From Novosphingobium sp. MD-1 (GTDB lineage Bacteria; Pseudomonadota; Alphaproteobacteria; Sphingomonadales; Sphingomonadaceae), in assembly GCF_001014975.1 (NCBI RefSeq), contig NZ_BBXA01000025.1, forward strand, positions 1 through 50,066: a DNA stretch of 50,066 bases, given 5' to 3'. Of the stretch, positions 26,150 to 34,172 are shown piece after piece (within the stretch, counting starts at the first letter, position 1; each line of letters starts with the position of its first letter). The notes below the pieces were generated by a model. The model was not told the DNA's origin. It searched no databases and was given only the letters and a program-made list of their open reading frames with translations. The position numbers were made by a program, and so were the translations under genes.

Positions 26150-26312
26150 TTCCCCGCCCGGGAGCGGATGGGCGTGGATCGGAAGGCGATGGCCCGGAAG
26201 CTCCGGGAAAAAACCGCATCATGGCAGTTGCGCCCCGCAAACCCCTTTGCTAATGGCCCGCTCCTACCCCCCCACGGGACCCCCCTCGCAGAGGACCGGT
26301 TCCGTTGATTTT

Positions 26313-26399
26313 GCGGTCGTGGCGGAATTGGTAGACGCGCAACGTTGAGGTCGTTGTGGGTGAAAACCCGTGGAAGTTCGAGTCTTCTCGACCGCACCA
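26313..26399 (+). tRNA. tRNA-Leu(GAG)
   Basis: The 87-base gene has acceptor arms GCGGTCG and CGACCGC, an A discriminator, an encoded CCA, a type II long variable arm, the T-loop GTTCGAGTC, and the anticodon GAG in a loop of form TTGAGGT. The arsenic cluster begins after its 3' end, a common insertion point for islands. Confidence 0.95.
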
Positions 26400-26733
26400 A
26401 TCATCCTGAAAATCGCGAGCGAATGCGGTTCCCCTTTGGGGAGGCTGTTGGCGTCTGTCTTGCCGGTCTGCGCAGCACCGCTTGTTACCTGCCTACGGCG
26501 TCGGCGCTCAAATACCCTGGCCGCTCCCTGTCAAAGCCCATGCCGCAACGCGTCGAAGGTGACGGCCTAGCCGCAGGGAATCGGAATTAGTGACGTATTT
26601 TCAATTAGATATTCTATCGCGTCGTTCACCGCAGCGATAGTGGAAAGGACCGGCACAGGACCGGAGCGAAATCCGCTTGTCGAATCGACATTTCGCCGAT
26701 AGTCGAAATATCGAACGAAGCGGAGAAGCTGGC
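26400..26733. promoter_or_regulatory. Leader of the arsenic operon
   Basis: No gene is seen in this 334-base stretch. It is AT-richer near 26590-26620 (TATTTTCAATTAGATATTCT), probably the promoter. CTATCGC (26614-26620) pairs with GCGATAG (26634-26640). Nearer the first gene, ATTTCG and CGAAAT form an inverted repeat around CCGATAGT (about 26690-26709). Either could be the ArsR operator; I cannot decide which. No copy of the tRNA-Leu 3' end was found on the far side of the ars genes. Confidence 0.4.
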
Positions 26734-27171
26734 ATGAAGCGTTTGCACATGCACGTTAGCGTGCCCAACATCGAGCAGGCCGTCGCATTCTATACGACGC
26801 TGTTCGACGCATCGCCGGTCGTCGTGAAGGACGACTATGCGAAATGGATGCTAGACGACCCGCGCGTCAATCTCGCCGTATCGTCGCGCGCCCGTGGAAC
26901 CGGCATAGATCATGTGGGCATTCAGGTTGACGCCCCCGACGAATTGGCCGCGCTCGCTACGCGCTTGAAGGCGGCGGGCAATACGACATTCGATCAAGAG
27001 GCGACGACGTGTTGCTATGCCAATTCGGATAAGTCTTGGGTGACGGATACGGCGGGCGTTCGCTGGGAAACGTTCTTCACGCACGGCGAAGCTACATCCT
27101 ACGGCGAAGACGAAGTGTTGCCCGATCCGGCGGATAGCGCCTGCTGCGCGCCCAGGGCGGCTTGCTGCTGA
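26734..27171 (+). CDS. arsI: ArsI/CadI-type VOC metalloenzyme (C-As lyase)
   Basis: The 145-residue vicinal-oxygen-chelate protein begins MKRLHMHVSVPNIEQAVAFY, with iron-ligand candidates H5 or H7, H60 (GIDHVG) and E112 (VRWETF). The vicinal cysteines C93-C94 in TTCCYA match the arsenical-binding pair of ArsI, the dioxygenase that cleaves methyl or phenyl groups from trivalent organoarsenicals. A further cysteine cluster ends the protein (CCAPRAACC). CGGAGAAG precedes the start. It is the first gene of a four-gene overlapping operon, and the stop shares TGATG with arsR. Substrate preference (methylarsenite, cadmium sensing, other) is inferred from the family. Confidence 0.87.
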   Translation: MKRLHMHVSVPNIEQAVAFYTTLFDASPVVVKDDYAKWMLDDPRVNLAVSSRARGTGIDHVGIQVDAPDELAALATRLKAAGNTTFDQEATTCCYANSDKSWVTDTAGVRWETFFTHGEATSYGEDEVLPDPADSACCAPRAACC

Positions 27172-27509
27172 TGCTGCTGCCCGAAGCCGTCGATGCCCTG
27201 TCCGCGCTCGCCCACGGGCACCGCTTGGGCGTTTTCCGGCTGTTGGTGCGGGTCGGGGCGGACGGCCTGCCAGCCGGCGAAATCGCGCGCGAAGTTGGCG
27301 TGTTGCCCAACACCCTGTCCACGCATTTGACCATCCTTGGTCACGCCGGATTGATCCAATCGCGCCGCGAAGGTCGTTCCGTCATCTACTCCGCCGATTA
27401 CGACGGAATGCGTGGCCTGCTAGGCTTCCTTGTGTCCGACTGCTGCGCCGGGCGACCGGAGATATGCGCGCCCCTCGCTGAAGTGGCGCAAAGCTGCTGC
27501 GACAAGTGA
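27171..27509 (+). CDS. arsR: ArsR-family arsenic-responsive repressor
   Basis: The 112-residue winged-helix repressor has the recognition helix in EIAREVGVLPNTLSTHLTILGHAGLI and the wing RREGRSVIYSADY. Metalloid-binding cysteines lie in the C-terminal helix (SDCCAGRPEIC and SCCDK) rather than in the recognition helix, resembling ArsR proteins of the Acidithiobacillus type, which coordinate As(III) through a CC...C set near the C-terminus. It begins in the TGATG overlap with arsI and ends in the GTGA overlap with the aquaporin gene, so it probably represses its own operon until arsenite arrives. Confidence 0.92.
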   Translation: MLLPEAVDALSALAHGHRLGVFRLLVRVGADGLPAGEIAREVGVLPNTLSTHLTILGHAGLIQSRREGRSVIYSADYDGMRGLLGFLVSDCCAGRPEICAPLAEVAQSCCDK

Positions 27510-28171
27510 ACCACGCTCGACGCTTCGCCGCTGAATGCGTCGGCACGGCCCTGTTGCTGTCCGTCGTCGTCGGGTCCGGCATCATGGGCGAAAGCCTCGC
27601 TGGCGGAAATGTCGCCATTGCGCTGCTAGGCAACACCATTGCGACCGGCGCGGCCTTGGTCGTGTTGATCCACATATTCAGCCAAGTGTCCGGCGCGCAC
27701 TTCAACCCCGCCGTCACGATGATGGCCGTTCTTCGCCGCGAACTGCCTTTGCCAACGGCGGCGGTCCACATTGCGGCGCAATTCGTCGGCGCGATCATCG
27801 GCGTTTGGGTTGCCCACATGATGTTTGCCGAACCGCTCTTGCAGATTTCGACCAAGCTTCGCGACGGACCTTCGCAGGGCTTTTCAGAGTTCATCGCGAC
27901 CTTCGGCCTGATCGGGACCATACTTGGCATCGAACGTTCGCGGCCTGCCTTCACGCCGGTTGCGGTCGGCCTCTACATCACCGCCGCCTATTGGTTCACC
28001 GCGTCCACGGCGTTCGCCAACCCGGCGGTCACGGTCGCGCGCGCCCTATCCAACACCTTCGCCGGGATCGCGCCCGCATCGGCCCCGCTGTTCATCGTAT
28101 CGCAGCTTGTGGGCACGGTCGCAGCGGTCGCGTTCTTCGGCTGGCTGTTCAAAGAGGAAACATCGAGATGA
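27506..28171 (+). CDS. aqpS: Arsenic-operon aquaglyceroporin
   Basis: The 221-residue inner-membrane channel has six membrane segments and both NPA boxes of the MIP family: SGAHFNPAVTMM in the first half and AFANPAVTVARAL, with the selectivity-filter arginine, in the second. Its place between arsR and arsC matches the AqpS arrangement known from Sinorhizobium, where arsenite made by ArsC leaves the cell down its gradient through the channel instead of by an ArsB pump. It starts at the GTG overlapping the arsR stop and overlaps arsC by ATGA. No arsB or ACR3 gene is in the window. Confidence 0.9.
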   Translation: MNHARRFAAECVGTALLLSVVVGSGIMGESLAGGNVAIALLGNTIATGAALVVLIHIFSQVSGAHFNPAVTMMAVLRRELPLPTAAVHIAAQFVGAIIGVWVAHMMFAEPLLQISTKLRDGPSQGFSEFIATFGLIGTILGIERSRPAFTPVAVGLYITAAYWFTASTAFANPAVTVARALSNTFAGIAPASAPLFIVSQLVGTVAAVAFFGWLFKEETSR

Positions 28172-28572
28172 CCGACGCTTTCCCCGTCACGATCTACCAC
28201 AACCCCGATTGCGGCACGTCGCGTAATGCGCTGGCGATGATCGAAGCCGCCGGATACGCCCCGACGGTCGTCGAATATCGCGTCGTCGGCTGGACTCATT
28301 CGCAGCTTCAAGGGCTGTTCGCAGCGATGGACGCAACGCCCCGCGACGTCATGCGCGAGAAGGGAACGCCAGCCGCCGAACTGGGCTTGCTGGACGGCGC
28401 ATCCGACGAATCAATCATCGAAGCGATGGTCGCGCATCCCATCCTTGTGAACCGGCCAATTGTCGTCACGCCGAAAGGCACGAAGTTATGCCGCCCGTCC
28501 GAAGTCGTGTTGGAATTGCTGGAAAGCAGACCCGCCAGCTTCACCAAGGAAGACGGGGAAGTCGTCCGCTGA
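28168..28572 (+). CDS. arsC: Glutaredoxin-linked arsenate reductase
   Basis: The 134-residue enzyme reduces arsenate to arsenite using glutaredoxin and glutathione. The active-site cysteine is C15 in YHNPDCGTSRNAL, the signature of the ArsC family related to plasmid R773, and later NRPIVVTPKGTKLCRPSE supplies the arsenate-binding arginines. It is the last gene of the operon; 83 bases separate its stop from the left attachment repeat of the tRNA-Gly element. Confidence 0.95.
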   Translation: MTDAFPVTIYHNPDCGTSRNALAMIEAAGYAPTVVEYRVVGWTHSQLQGLFAAMDATPRDVMREKGTPAAELGLLDGASDESIIEAMVAHPILVNRPIVVTPKGTKLCRPSEVVLELLESRPASFTKEDGEVVR

Positions 28573-28655
28573 ACGTCCTTTGCCGGTCCTTGCTTTGGAA
28601 CCGGGTCGCACGACAACGATGCCGCATAATGCGGTTAAGATATCGATTTTGTGTC

Positions 28656-28708
28656 GGAAAACTGGAGCGGGCGAAGGGATTCGAACCCTCGACCCCAACC
28701 TTGGCAAG
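28656..28708. repeat. Left attachment repeat (partial tRNA-Gly)
   Basis: The 53 bases are identical to 39890-39942 and correspond to the 3' half of tRNA-Gly, from the anticodon loop to the CCA, plus six bases beyond. Identity stops abruptly on both sides. It is not a functional tRNA, since the 5' half is missing. Confidence 0.95.
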
Positions 28709-28752
28709 ATTCGACCCGATGAAATTCGAATATAATTTCAGATGTTTATAAA

Positions 28753-28784
28753 GTTTATCAGAAATCCGAGCATGATCCGAATAT
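28753..28784. repeat. Left-end inverted and direct repeats, probable integrase arm sites
   Basis: GTTTATCAGAAA (28753-28764) recurs inverted at 39864-39875. It runs into GAAATCCGAGCATGATCCGA, which resembles the paired ATCCGA words at the right end (39791-39832). Such repeats inside both ends fit arm-type binding sites of a tyrosine recombinase; a function in integration is inferred. Confidence 0.6.
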
Positions 28785-28941
28785 CATCGCACGCCTATCA
28801 ATTTGTTTTCAAAACATTTTCGTAGGCGACTCTTGTCCTTCCCAGTCGGGTTTGGCGGAATGCCTGCCTATGCAGTGCGACCGCCCCTGTCACCTTTGCC
28901 ACTGGGCCACTATGCCCTTAAGGACTAGGTGAGGGGGAAAT

Positions 28942-29439
28942 ATGTATCCAGTCAGCATTGGCTACGCAGGAGCAGTCCAGCGGATCAACGACCTGATGAG
29001 CAACGGCCATCACGCGGAGGCGCTCGTTACGACCGCCTTCACGGTCGAGAAGACGCTTCGGCGGACGCTGCGGCAGCTAGTGGTCTCGGCCGGGTTCAGG
29101 TCCACTGACGCGGAGAAGATCGTCAAAGGTCTGGGCGGGCTCGAAAGGCTCAAGGATACTTGGGAGATATATGACCCCAAACACCGCAAGCTGCCGTCCC
29201 TGATCGGTGCCGATTGGGCAACATTCGATGCAACCGCCAAGATGCGCAACAAGCTGGTCCACGGTGAGCGTGTTTACAAGCTCGCAGAGTGCCAGGCGCA
29301 AGCGACCGACACACTCGCCGCACTGAACAGGCTCAAGGCAGCGTTTGATGCGGAATACGGTTACAGCGGCTGGGATCGCCTCAAGGTCCGCCGGGTGGGT
29401 CACCTGCACAAGGACCCTAAGGTCAAATGGACGAGGTGA
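28942..29439 (+). CDS. HEPN-like domain protein
   Basis: The 165-residue protein has a strong ribosome binding site (GAGGGGG) before its ATG. It is mostly helical, and near its C-terminal third carries MRNKLVHGERVY: R102 and H107 form the RX4H motif of HEPN ribonucleases, in the usual helix context (xRNKLVHG). Similar short proteins occur as stand-alone genes in bacterial islands and may act as RNases in toxin or abortive-infection systems. I see no antitoxin-like neighbour within 300 bases. The start of the domain (AVQRINDLMSNGHHAEALV) also fits a HEPN helical bundle. Activity is inferred only. Confidence 0.7.
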   Translation: MYPVSIGYAGAVQRINDLMSNGHHAEALVTTAFTVEKTLRRTLRQLVVSAGFRSTDAEKIVKGLGGLERLKDTWEIYDPKHRKLPSLIGADWATFDATAKMRNKLVHGERVYKLAECQAQATDTLAALNRLKAAFDAEYGYSGWDRLKVRRVGHLHKDPKVKWTR

Positions 29440-29781
29440 CCGCCCGAGATTGTCCGTCCCCATCAGACTTTGATGCCCGCTCTGTCACTCTCGGAGTCCG
29501 TGATGCAGTGAGGGTCGGAGGCCGCTGCATCTGGACTACGGCGAACGCAACCGTCTCAGCGCGCATGCTAAAGGTGGCGGACGCCAAAGCACGCCGTTCA
29601 GTTCACGGCGCAAGATTCATGAACTGTTTCCGTCCTTGCCAAAGCCTCTTTTCGAGGCGATTTTTCATCGGTTTTGCGATACTTTTGGCGCTCATCAACC
29701 CAAAACTCCCGGAAACTGATTCTAGATTAGAATTGTGATAGGGTTCATTTTTTGCCGATCGTCGATTTTTGGAGTTTGATC
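29440..29781. other. Intergenic stretch with terminator and AT-rich promoter region
   Basis: A reading frame of 103 codons from 29427 spans most of this stretch but has poor composition and no recognisable features, so I do not call it. A hairpin with a T-tract lies at 29644-29665. The last 100 bases are AT-rich, and ATTCT-AGATT-AGAAT (29719-29733) is an inverted repeat that could be an operator for the downstream winged-helix protein. Confidence 0.4.
29644..29665 (+). terminator. Probable terminator after the HEPN-like gene
   Basis: GCCTC pairs with GAGGC around TTTTC and is followed by GATTTTT. The stem is short, so the call is moderate. Confidence 0.5.
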
Positions 29782-29925
29782 GTGCCCGCCCTGTCTCAAG
29801 TCCTCTCGCTGATCCCCAGCATCCCCCTCCCTCACCTCCTTGTCGTTCTGGCTCTTTCTGTCGTGGGACTGGCCGGCTTCACGGTGCATGAAGTCGTCAA
29901 CCTCGCCAAGCGGCGCGACAAGTAA
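29782..29925 (+). CDS. 47-residue single-pass membrane microprotein
   Basis: A GTG at 29782, with GGAG seven bases upstream, opens a 47-codon frame. The product has a proline-rich N-terminal part, one hydrophobic segment (HLLVVLALSVVGLAGF, about residues 18-33) and a basic tail ending AKRRDK. Its TAA overlaps the ATG of the winged-helix gene (TAATG), so translation is coupled. Good ribosome binding site, coupling and a sensible membrane topology argue it is real; the function is unknown. It could anchor or regulate the downstream protein, or be a small toxin. Confidence 0.6.
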   Translation: MPALSQVLSLIPSIPLPHLLVVLALSVVGLAGFTVHEVVNLAKRRDK

Positions 29926-30641
29926 TGGCTGGCGCTTGGTCCAGCGCGAAGCTGCAGCAGTGGGTCCGGCTGCCGACAGCCTGGATTGAGGCTGGCGAAC
30001 TACGTGCGTTCAGGTGGAAGGCGGAGTGTGGGGGCCAAGAGACCGCCGCACTGCTGGTGCTGACGGTCATAGCTCACCACAGCGACGGTTCGACCGGGGT
30101 AGCGAAGCTTACCTATGACGAGCTGAGCAGCAAGGCGGGTATCAGTCGCGCAATGGTTTCAGCTGCGCTGGATATCCTCGATGACCGCAATCTGATTGAT
30201 CGCACCGTGGCAGGGCGCGGGACGTATGGCCTCGCGAACTTCAACCCTGCGGCGGGGTGGGCAAAGCTGCCTGCCAAAGGCCTCTATACCGGCAACGTGG
30301 TAGCAGCGTTCCAGCACCTCACGCTACGTAACAAGAATGAGCTAGCGGCGCTCAAAATGTACCTGCTCTTTGCTGCATTCCGCGACAACGACAGCAACTA
30401 TGCCCAGATCAGCTATGACAAGATCACCCAACGCACTGGCATAAGCCGGGAGACCATCCGCCCCGGGCTCTCCATCTTGGCGGCCTTGGGTCTGGTGCAC
30501 GTTGAAAACACGCCGTCCAGCGCCATTGTCGCTGCGGGTTCTATGGCGACGTTCAACCGCTATCGTCTAGCCCACCTCGATAGCTACCGCCATGCGGGCA
30601 CAACCGGTCGCGCTGGCATTGAAGCTTTCGACCTCACCTAA
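29925..30641 (+). CDS. Tandem winged-helix DNA-binding protein
   Basis: The 238-residue protein has two similar winged-helix units: KLTYDELSSKAGISRAMVSAALDIL with its wing at about residues 62-105, and QISYDKITQRTGISRETIRPGLSIL at about 160-205. Tandem winged helices of this size are found in plasmid and island replication initiators and in regulators. The neighbouring integrase and absence of other replication genes make either an element replication initiator or a control protein possible. It is coupled to the upstream microprotein by TAATG. No enzymatic motif is seen. Confidence 0.65.
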   Translation: MAGAWSSAKLQQWVRLPTAWIEAGELRAFRWKAECGGQETAALLVLTVIAHHSDGSTGVAKLTYDELSSKAGISRAMVSAALDILDDRNLIDRTVAGRGTYGLANFNPAAGWAKLPAKGLYTGNVVAAFQHLTLRNKNELAALKMYLLFAAFRDNDSNYAQISYDKITQRTGISRETIRPGLSILAALGLVHVENTPSSAIVAAGSMATFNRYRLAHLDSYRHAGTTGRAGIEAFDLT

Positions 30642-30923
30642 GTTCGACCCAGCGAATTCCGCGCGCCTGCTTAAGGGACCCTGCCCGCCGAACTCAGAAC
30701 GGCGATATCCCGCCGCACTTTCCTCCTGACCTTCGGATGCTGCAAGCGGCCCAGCAGCGCGCTGAACCAGCACGTTCAGTATGTGCATTGCGATCTCCGC
30801 CGACCATACGTCGGCGATGACCACATCGGGCGATGGCGGCGTATTCAAGCGATGTCCCAGCGGGGCCACCCTTGCAAAGTCTGCTTTTGTTCTACACCAT
30901 GGGAGACACGCCACGGGGTCCCG

Positions 30924-31886
30924 ATGCTAACGGTTTTCTTTTCTTACTCCCACGAGGATGAGCAGCTTCGCAACCAGCTGGAGCAGCAACTCGCCATGCT
31001 CAAGCGCCAAAACGTCATATCGACATGGCATGATCGGCGCATCACTGTAGGCGAGGACATTGATCACGCGATCTCCAACGAGCTGGAGTCGGCTGACATC
31101 ATCCTGCTCCTCGTCAGTCCGGCTTTCATCGCATCAGACTACTGCTACGACATTGAGATGCAACGTGCCATGGCGCGCCACGCCGCCCGCGATGCTGTTG
31201 TCATACCCGTCATCCTTCGCCCATGCGACTGGCACGGATCGCCATTTGGTAAGCTCCTTGCCACTCCAACGGACGGTAAGCCTGTTACGCAGTGGGCGGA
31301 TCGGGATCAGGCCTTTCTGGACGTGGCGCAGGCGATTCGCGCAGCCGCCAAGAAGCTGCGCTCTGACGACGGTGCCCGGCCGGACGTTGCTCCGGCGTTT
31401 GAGGTGAAGTCGATGTCTCGACAGGTTTCCATCACCGCCCCGCGCTCCAGCAACCTCCGCCTCGCGCAAGCTTTCACCGAGAGCGACAAAGATAGGTTCA
31501 AGGTTGAGACGTTCGATTTCATCGCACGTTTCTTCGAGGGGTCATTGCAGGAACTTCAGGCCCGCAATCCCGGCATTGAGGGCACATTCCGACGCATTGA
31601 CGCCAATCGCTTCAGCGCAGTGATCTACCGAAATGGAAAATCAGTCGCCCGCTGTACGGTATTCATGGGTGGCGGGCATTTCGGCGGGGGAATTGCGTAT
31701 TCAGCTACCGACACCGACGCGAGCAATTCATGGAACGAAAGCCTGAGCGTTGGGGCAGACGATCAAATGCTCTACCTGAAGGCGATGGGAATGAGCTTCC
31801 ATGGCAACGCCGACGACAAGCTATCTCAGGAAGGGGCAGCCGAGCACTACTGGGCCATGCTCATAGCCCCCCTCCAGCAACGCTAG
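30924..31886 (+). CDS. TIR-domain protein, probable NAD-consuming effector
   Basis: The 320-residue protein starts MLTVFFSYSHEDEQLRNQL, a clear TIR beginning; residues 1-150 form the TIR domain with TWHDRRITVGEDI and SPAFIASDYCYDIEMQ, where E78 is the likely catalytic glutamate of NAD hydrolysis. The other half (about 185-320) has a separate domain with the pattern DRFKVETFDFIARFF, then GTFRRIDANRFSAVIYRNGK and FGGGIAYS; I know of no function for it, and it may sense a trigger. The start was chosen because the family begins here; 47 upstream codons are unsupported. A partner gene follows after 12 bases, suggesting a two-gene defence unit. Confidence 0.85.
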   Translation: MLTVFFSYSHEDEQLRNQLEQQLAMLKRQNVISTWHDRRITVGEDIDHAISNELESADIILLLVSPAFIASDYCYDIEMQRAMARHAARDAVVIPVILRPCDWHGSPFGKLLATPTDGKPVTQWADRDQAFLDVAQAIRAAAKKLRSDDGARPDVAPAFEVKSMSRQVSITAPRSSNLRLAQAFTESDKDRFKVETFDFIARFFEGSLQELQARNPGIEGTFRRIDANRFSAVIYRNGKSVARCTVFMGGGHFGGGIAYSATDTDASNSWNESLSVGADDQMLYLKAMGMSFHGNADDKLSQEGAAEHYWAMLIAPLQQR

Positions 31887-31898
31887 GAATCCCGGGCG

Positions 31899-32387
31899 AT
31901 GATTGATCCCTCCGAATGCTTTGCTGGCCCTATTTTAGCCGCACATGGGCTGACGCTGGTTCTGCCGCGCAGCCAATATGAGCGCGCGTGCCTGATCGTG
32001 CCGAAAGAGGAAAAGCTGGTCTGCGTCTGTCTGGAGGAATTTAACAGTGTCGGGCGCTTTTTTGCGTTCGAGTGCGATGATAATGACAATTGGCAAGGCC
32101 TCCTCATTCCAGCCGTCCGCATTGAACTGGATGAGACTAGTCTGCATTCCTCAGATGGCTGGCGTGCGCCTAGGGGCTCAATGGCGCGAACGCAGGGCGA
32201 ATTGACCCTTGCCGTTGAATTCAAAGGTCAATTTCATACCAGAAATGCTGGCGTTACCATACTCGACGGCTTGCCCCTGTGCTCACCCCATCAGACTGCA
32301 TGCTTTCTGAAATGGCAGGTGGTGCTCGGGAACGGCGATGGCAAGCGGGTACTCTGGAAGGTGGACGTCACCCCAGCCGAGTCCTGA
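31899..32387 (+). CDS. Unrecognised protein paired with the TIR gene
   Basis: I do not recognise this 162-residue protein. It begins 12 bases after the TIR stop, with AGGA 10 bases before the ATG, and is very likely cotranscribed. It has mixed alpha/beta composition with several predicted strands (GLTLVLP, RACLIVPKEEKLVCVCLEEF, GLLIPAVRIELDE, ELTLAVEFKGQF), five cysteines, no signal peptide and no membrane segment, so it is probably cytosolic. By position it could be an inhibitor, sensor or accessory subunit of the TIR protein. Composition and GC match the TIR gene and differ from the chromosome. Confidence 0.65.
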   Translation: MIDPSECFAGPILAAHGLTLVLPRSQYERACLIVPKEEKLVCVCLEEFNSVGRFFAFECDDNDNWQGLLIPAVRIELDETSLHSSDGWRAPRGSMARTQGELTLAVEFKGQFHTRNAGVTILDGLPLCSPHQTACFLKWQVVLGNGDGKRVLWKVDVTPAES

Positions 32388-32414
32388 GACATTCTTAGGC
32401 GCGCACAAGATAAA

Positions 32415-32436
32415 GGCTGCGCCGGAAGGCGCAGCC
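32415..32436 (-). terminator. Intrinsic terminator (minus strand)
   Basis: GGCTGCGCC pairs perfectly with GGCGCAGCC around GGAA (TTCC on the minus strand). Read on the minus strand it is followed by TTTATCTT. It would have ended transcription of the minus-strand gene broken by the IS21 element. Confidence 0.8.
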
Positions 32437-32490
32437 TCATCCCCCATCGAGGGCCGGAAAGGTGACGGCCATCGACAGTGCGGTGAACGA

Positions 32491-32545
32491 TTACCTCGCC
32501 GCGTAGGCCGGAATCCCAAGCTTGGCTGCGATTGCAGGATGCAGG
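32491..32545 (-). pseudogene. Possible 3' remnant of the gene broken by the IS
   Basis: On the minus strand, between the insertion element and the terminator at 32415-32436, a frame reads LHPAIAAKLGIPAYAAR then TAA. It looks like the natural C-terminus of a protein and lies in the same orientation as the N-terminal fragment at 35059-35209. Whether both belong to one gene is uncertain, because no target duplication joins them. Confidence 0.4.
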
Positions 32546-32657
32546 TGTGGATCGGCGTGCAAAAAGGACCCCGTTAGCGGGGTGATCGGCGTCTAAAAGG
32601 GACCCCTCATTTCGATAGCTTACACAGCCGCGTGGAAGTTCATGCGGCGAGATCGGG

Positions 32658-34172
32658 ATGTTGGTTTTGGAGACAGTGGTTCGTATCCGGCGTGAGTATG
32701 CCGGCGGGAAGGCGATCAAGGCGATCGCGCGTGATCTGCATGTGTCGCGGAAGGTAATCCGCAAGGCGATCCGGGCGCCGGAAGGCGCATTTGATTATCG
32801 GCGCAAGGTTCAGCCGCTGCCGCGGATCGGTCCGTTTCAGGATCGGCTGGATGTGCTGCTGGAAGAGAACGAGTTACGGGGCCGACGTGACCGGCTTCGG
32901 ATGACCCGTATCCACGACCTTCTGGTGCGTGAGGGTTTCGAGGGCTCTTACGATGCCGTGCGCCGCTATGCGGCACGGTGGAAGATCGAGCGGCGCAGGG
33001 ATGTCGGAGACGGGACGACTGCCTTTATTCCGATGCTGTTCCAGCCCGGCGAGGCCTACCAGTTCGACTGGAGCCACGAGGATGTCGAGATCGCCGGCAA
33101 GCCGATGCGGGTAAAGGTCGCGCACATGCGGCTGTGCGCATCGCGGGCTGTGTATGTCCGGGCCTATCCACGCGAGACCCAGGAGATGCTGTTCGACGCG
33201 CATGCGCGCGGCTTTGCCTTCTTCGGCGGCGTGCCCCGGCGCGGCATCTACGATAATATGAAGACGGCGGTGACGAGCGTGTTCACCGGCAAGGACCGGG
33301 TGTTCAACCGGCGGTTCCTGATCATGGCCAACCATTATATGGTCGAGCCCACGGCCTGCTCGCCGGCGGCGGGATGGGAGAAGGGTCAGGTCGAGAACCA
33401 GGTGCAGACGATCCGAGGGCGCTTCTTCCAGCCCCGTCTGCGGTTCGCCAGCCTCGAGGAGCTCAATGGCTGGCTGGAAGCTGAGTGCCGACGCTGGGCC
33501 GAACGGCAGGCCCATCCTGAGCAGGGCGACCAGACCGTGGCGCAGATGCTGGAGATCGAACGTCCTGCATTACAGTCGATGCTGGGGCCGTTCGACGGCT
33601 TCAACGAGAGCGAGCACGGCGTGTCGGGCACCTGCCTGATCAGCTACGATCGCAACCGTTACTCGGTCCTCTCGACAGTGGCGCGGCGCACTGTGCAGGT
33701 TCGGGCCTATGCCGACCGTATTGTCGTGCGATGCGGCGATGAGGTCGTCGCTGAGCATCCCCGCTTCTTCGGGCGGAACCGCACCATCTATGATCCCTGG
33801 CACTATCTGCCGGTGCTGGCCCGCAAGCCCGGCGCTTTACGCAACGGAGCACCCTTCCAGGACTGGGAACTGCCGCCGGCGCTCGCCCGATTGCGACGCA
33901 AGCTGGGTAACGGCGATGATGCCGATCGGCGGTTCGTGCGCGTGCTGGCGGCCGTGCTGACCGATGGCCTGGAACTCGTCGAAGCCGCCGTGCGGGAGGC
34001 ACTGGCAACCGGCACGGCGAGCGACGACTTGATCCTCAATATCCTGGCACGGCGCCGCGAACCGCCGCGACCGCTGACGATCGTCACGTCGGAGGACAAT
34101 GCCCTGCGGCATCCGCCGATCGCCGACTGTGCCCGTTACGACCAACTGAGGAACTTTCATGCAGCGGCATGA
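32658..34172 (+). CDS. istA: IS21-family transposase IstA
   Basis: The 504-residue DDE transposase starts [20 protein letters not shown], with an N-terminal helix-turn-helix ([20 protein letters not shown]). The catalytic acids lie in [23 protein letters not shown] and [12 protein letters not shown]. Length and motifs are typical of intact IstA, and no frameshift is seen. It overlaps istB by 14 bases, and the two act together, IstA cutting and joining DNA while IstB regulates target choice. Confidence 0.95.
   Translation: MLVLETVVRIRREYAGGKAIKAIARDLHVSRKVIRKAIRAPEGAFDYRRKVQPLPRIGPFQDRLDVLLEENELRGRRDRLRMTRIHDLLVREGFEGSYDAVRRYAARWKIERRRDVGDGTTAFIPMLFQPGEAYQFDWSHEDVEIAGKPMRVKVAHMRLCASRAVYVRAYPRETQEMLFDAHARGFAFFGGVPRRGIYDNMKTAVTSVFTGKDRVFNRRFLIMANHYMVEPTACSPAAGWEKGQVENQVQTIRGRFFQPRLRFASLEELNGWLEAECRRWAERQAHPEQGDQTVAQMLEIERPALQSMLGPFDGFNESEHGVSGTCLISYDRNRYSVLSTVARRTVQVRAYADRIVVRCGDEVVAEHPRFFGRNRTIYDPWHYLPVLARKPGALRNGAPFQDWELPPALARLRRKLGNGDDADRRFVRVLAAVLTDGLELVEAAVREALATGTASDDLILNILARRREPPRPLTIVTSEDNALRHPPIADCARYDQLRNFHAAA

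Noticed and set aside
26185..26220. Hairpin CCCGGA-AGC-TCCGGG followed by six A bases as a terminator of the zinc-ribbon gene
   Set aside because: The homopolymer is A, not T, on the transcribed-sense strand, and no minus-strand gene ends here.
28656..28751. Protein-like text LERAKGFEPSTPTLA at both element ends
   Set aside because: It is a translation of tRNA-Gly sequence in both places, a common artefact.
29427..29738. A 103-codon frame overlapping the end of the HEPN-like gene
   Set aside because: No recognisable motif, poor composition, no ribosome binding site beyond the overlap, and it spans a terminator-like hairpin.
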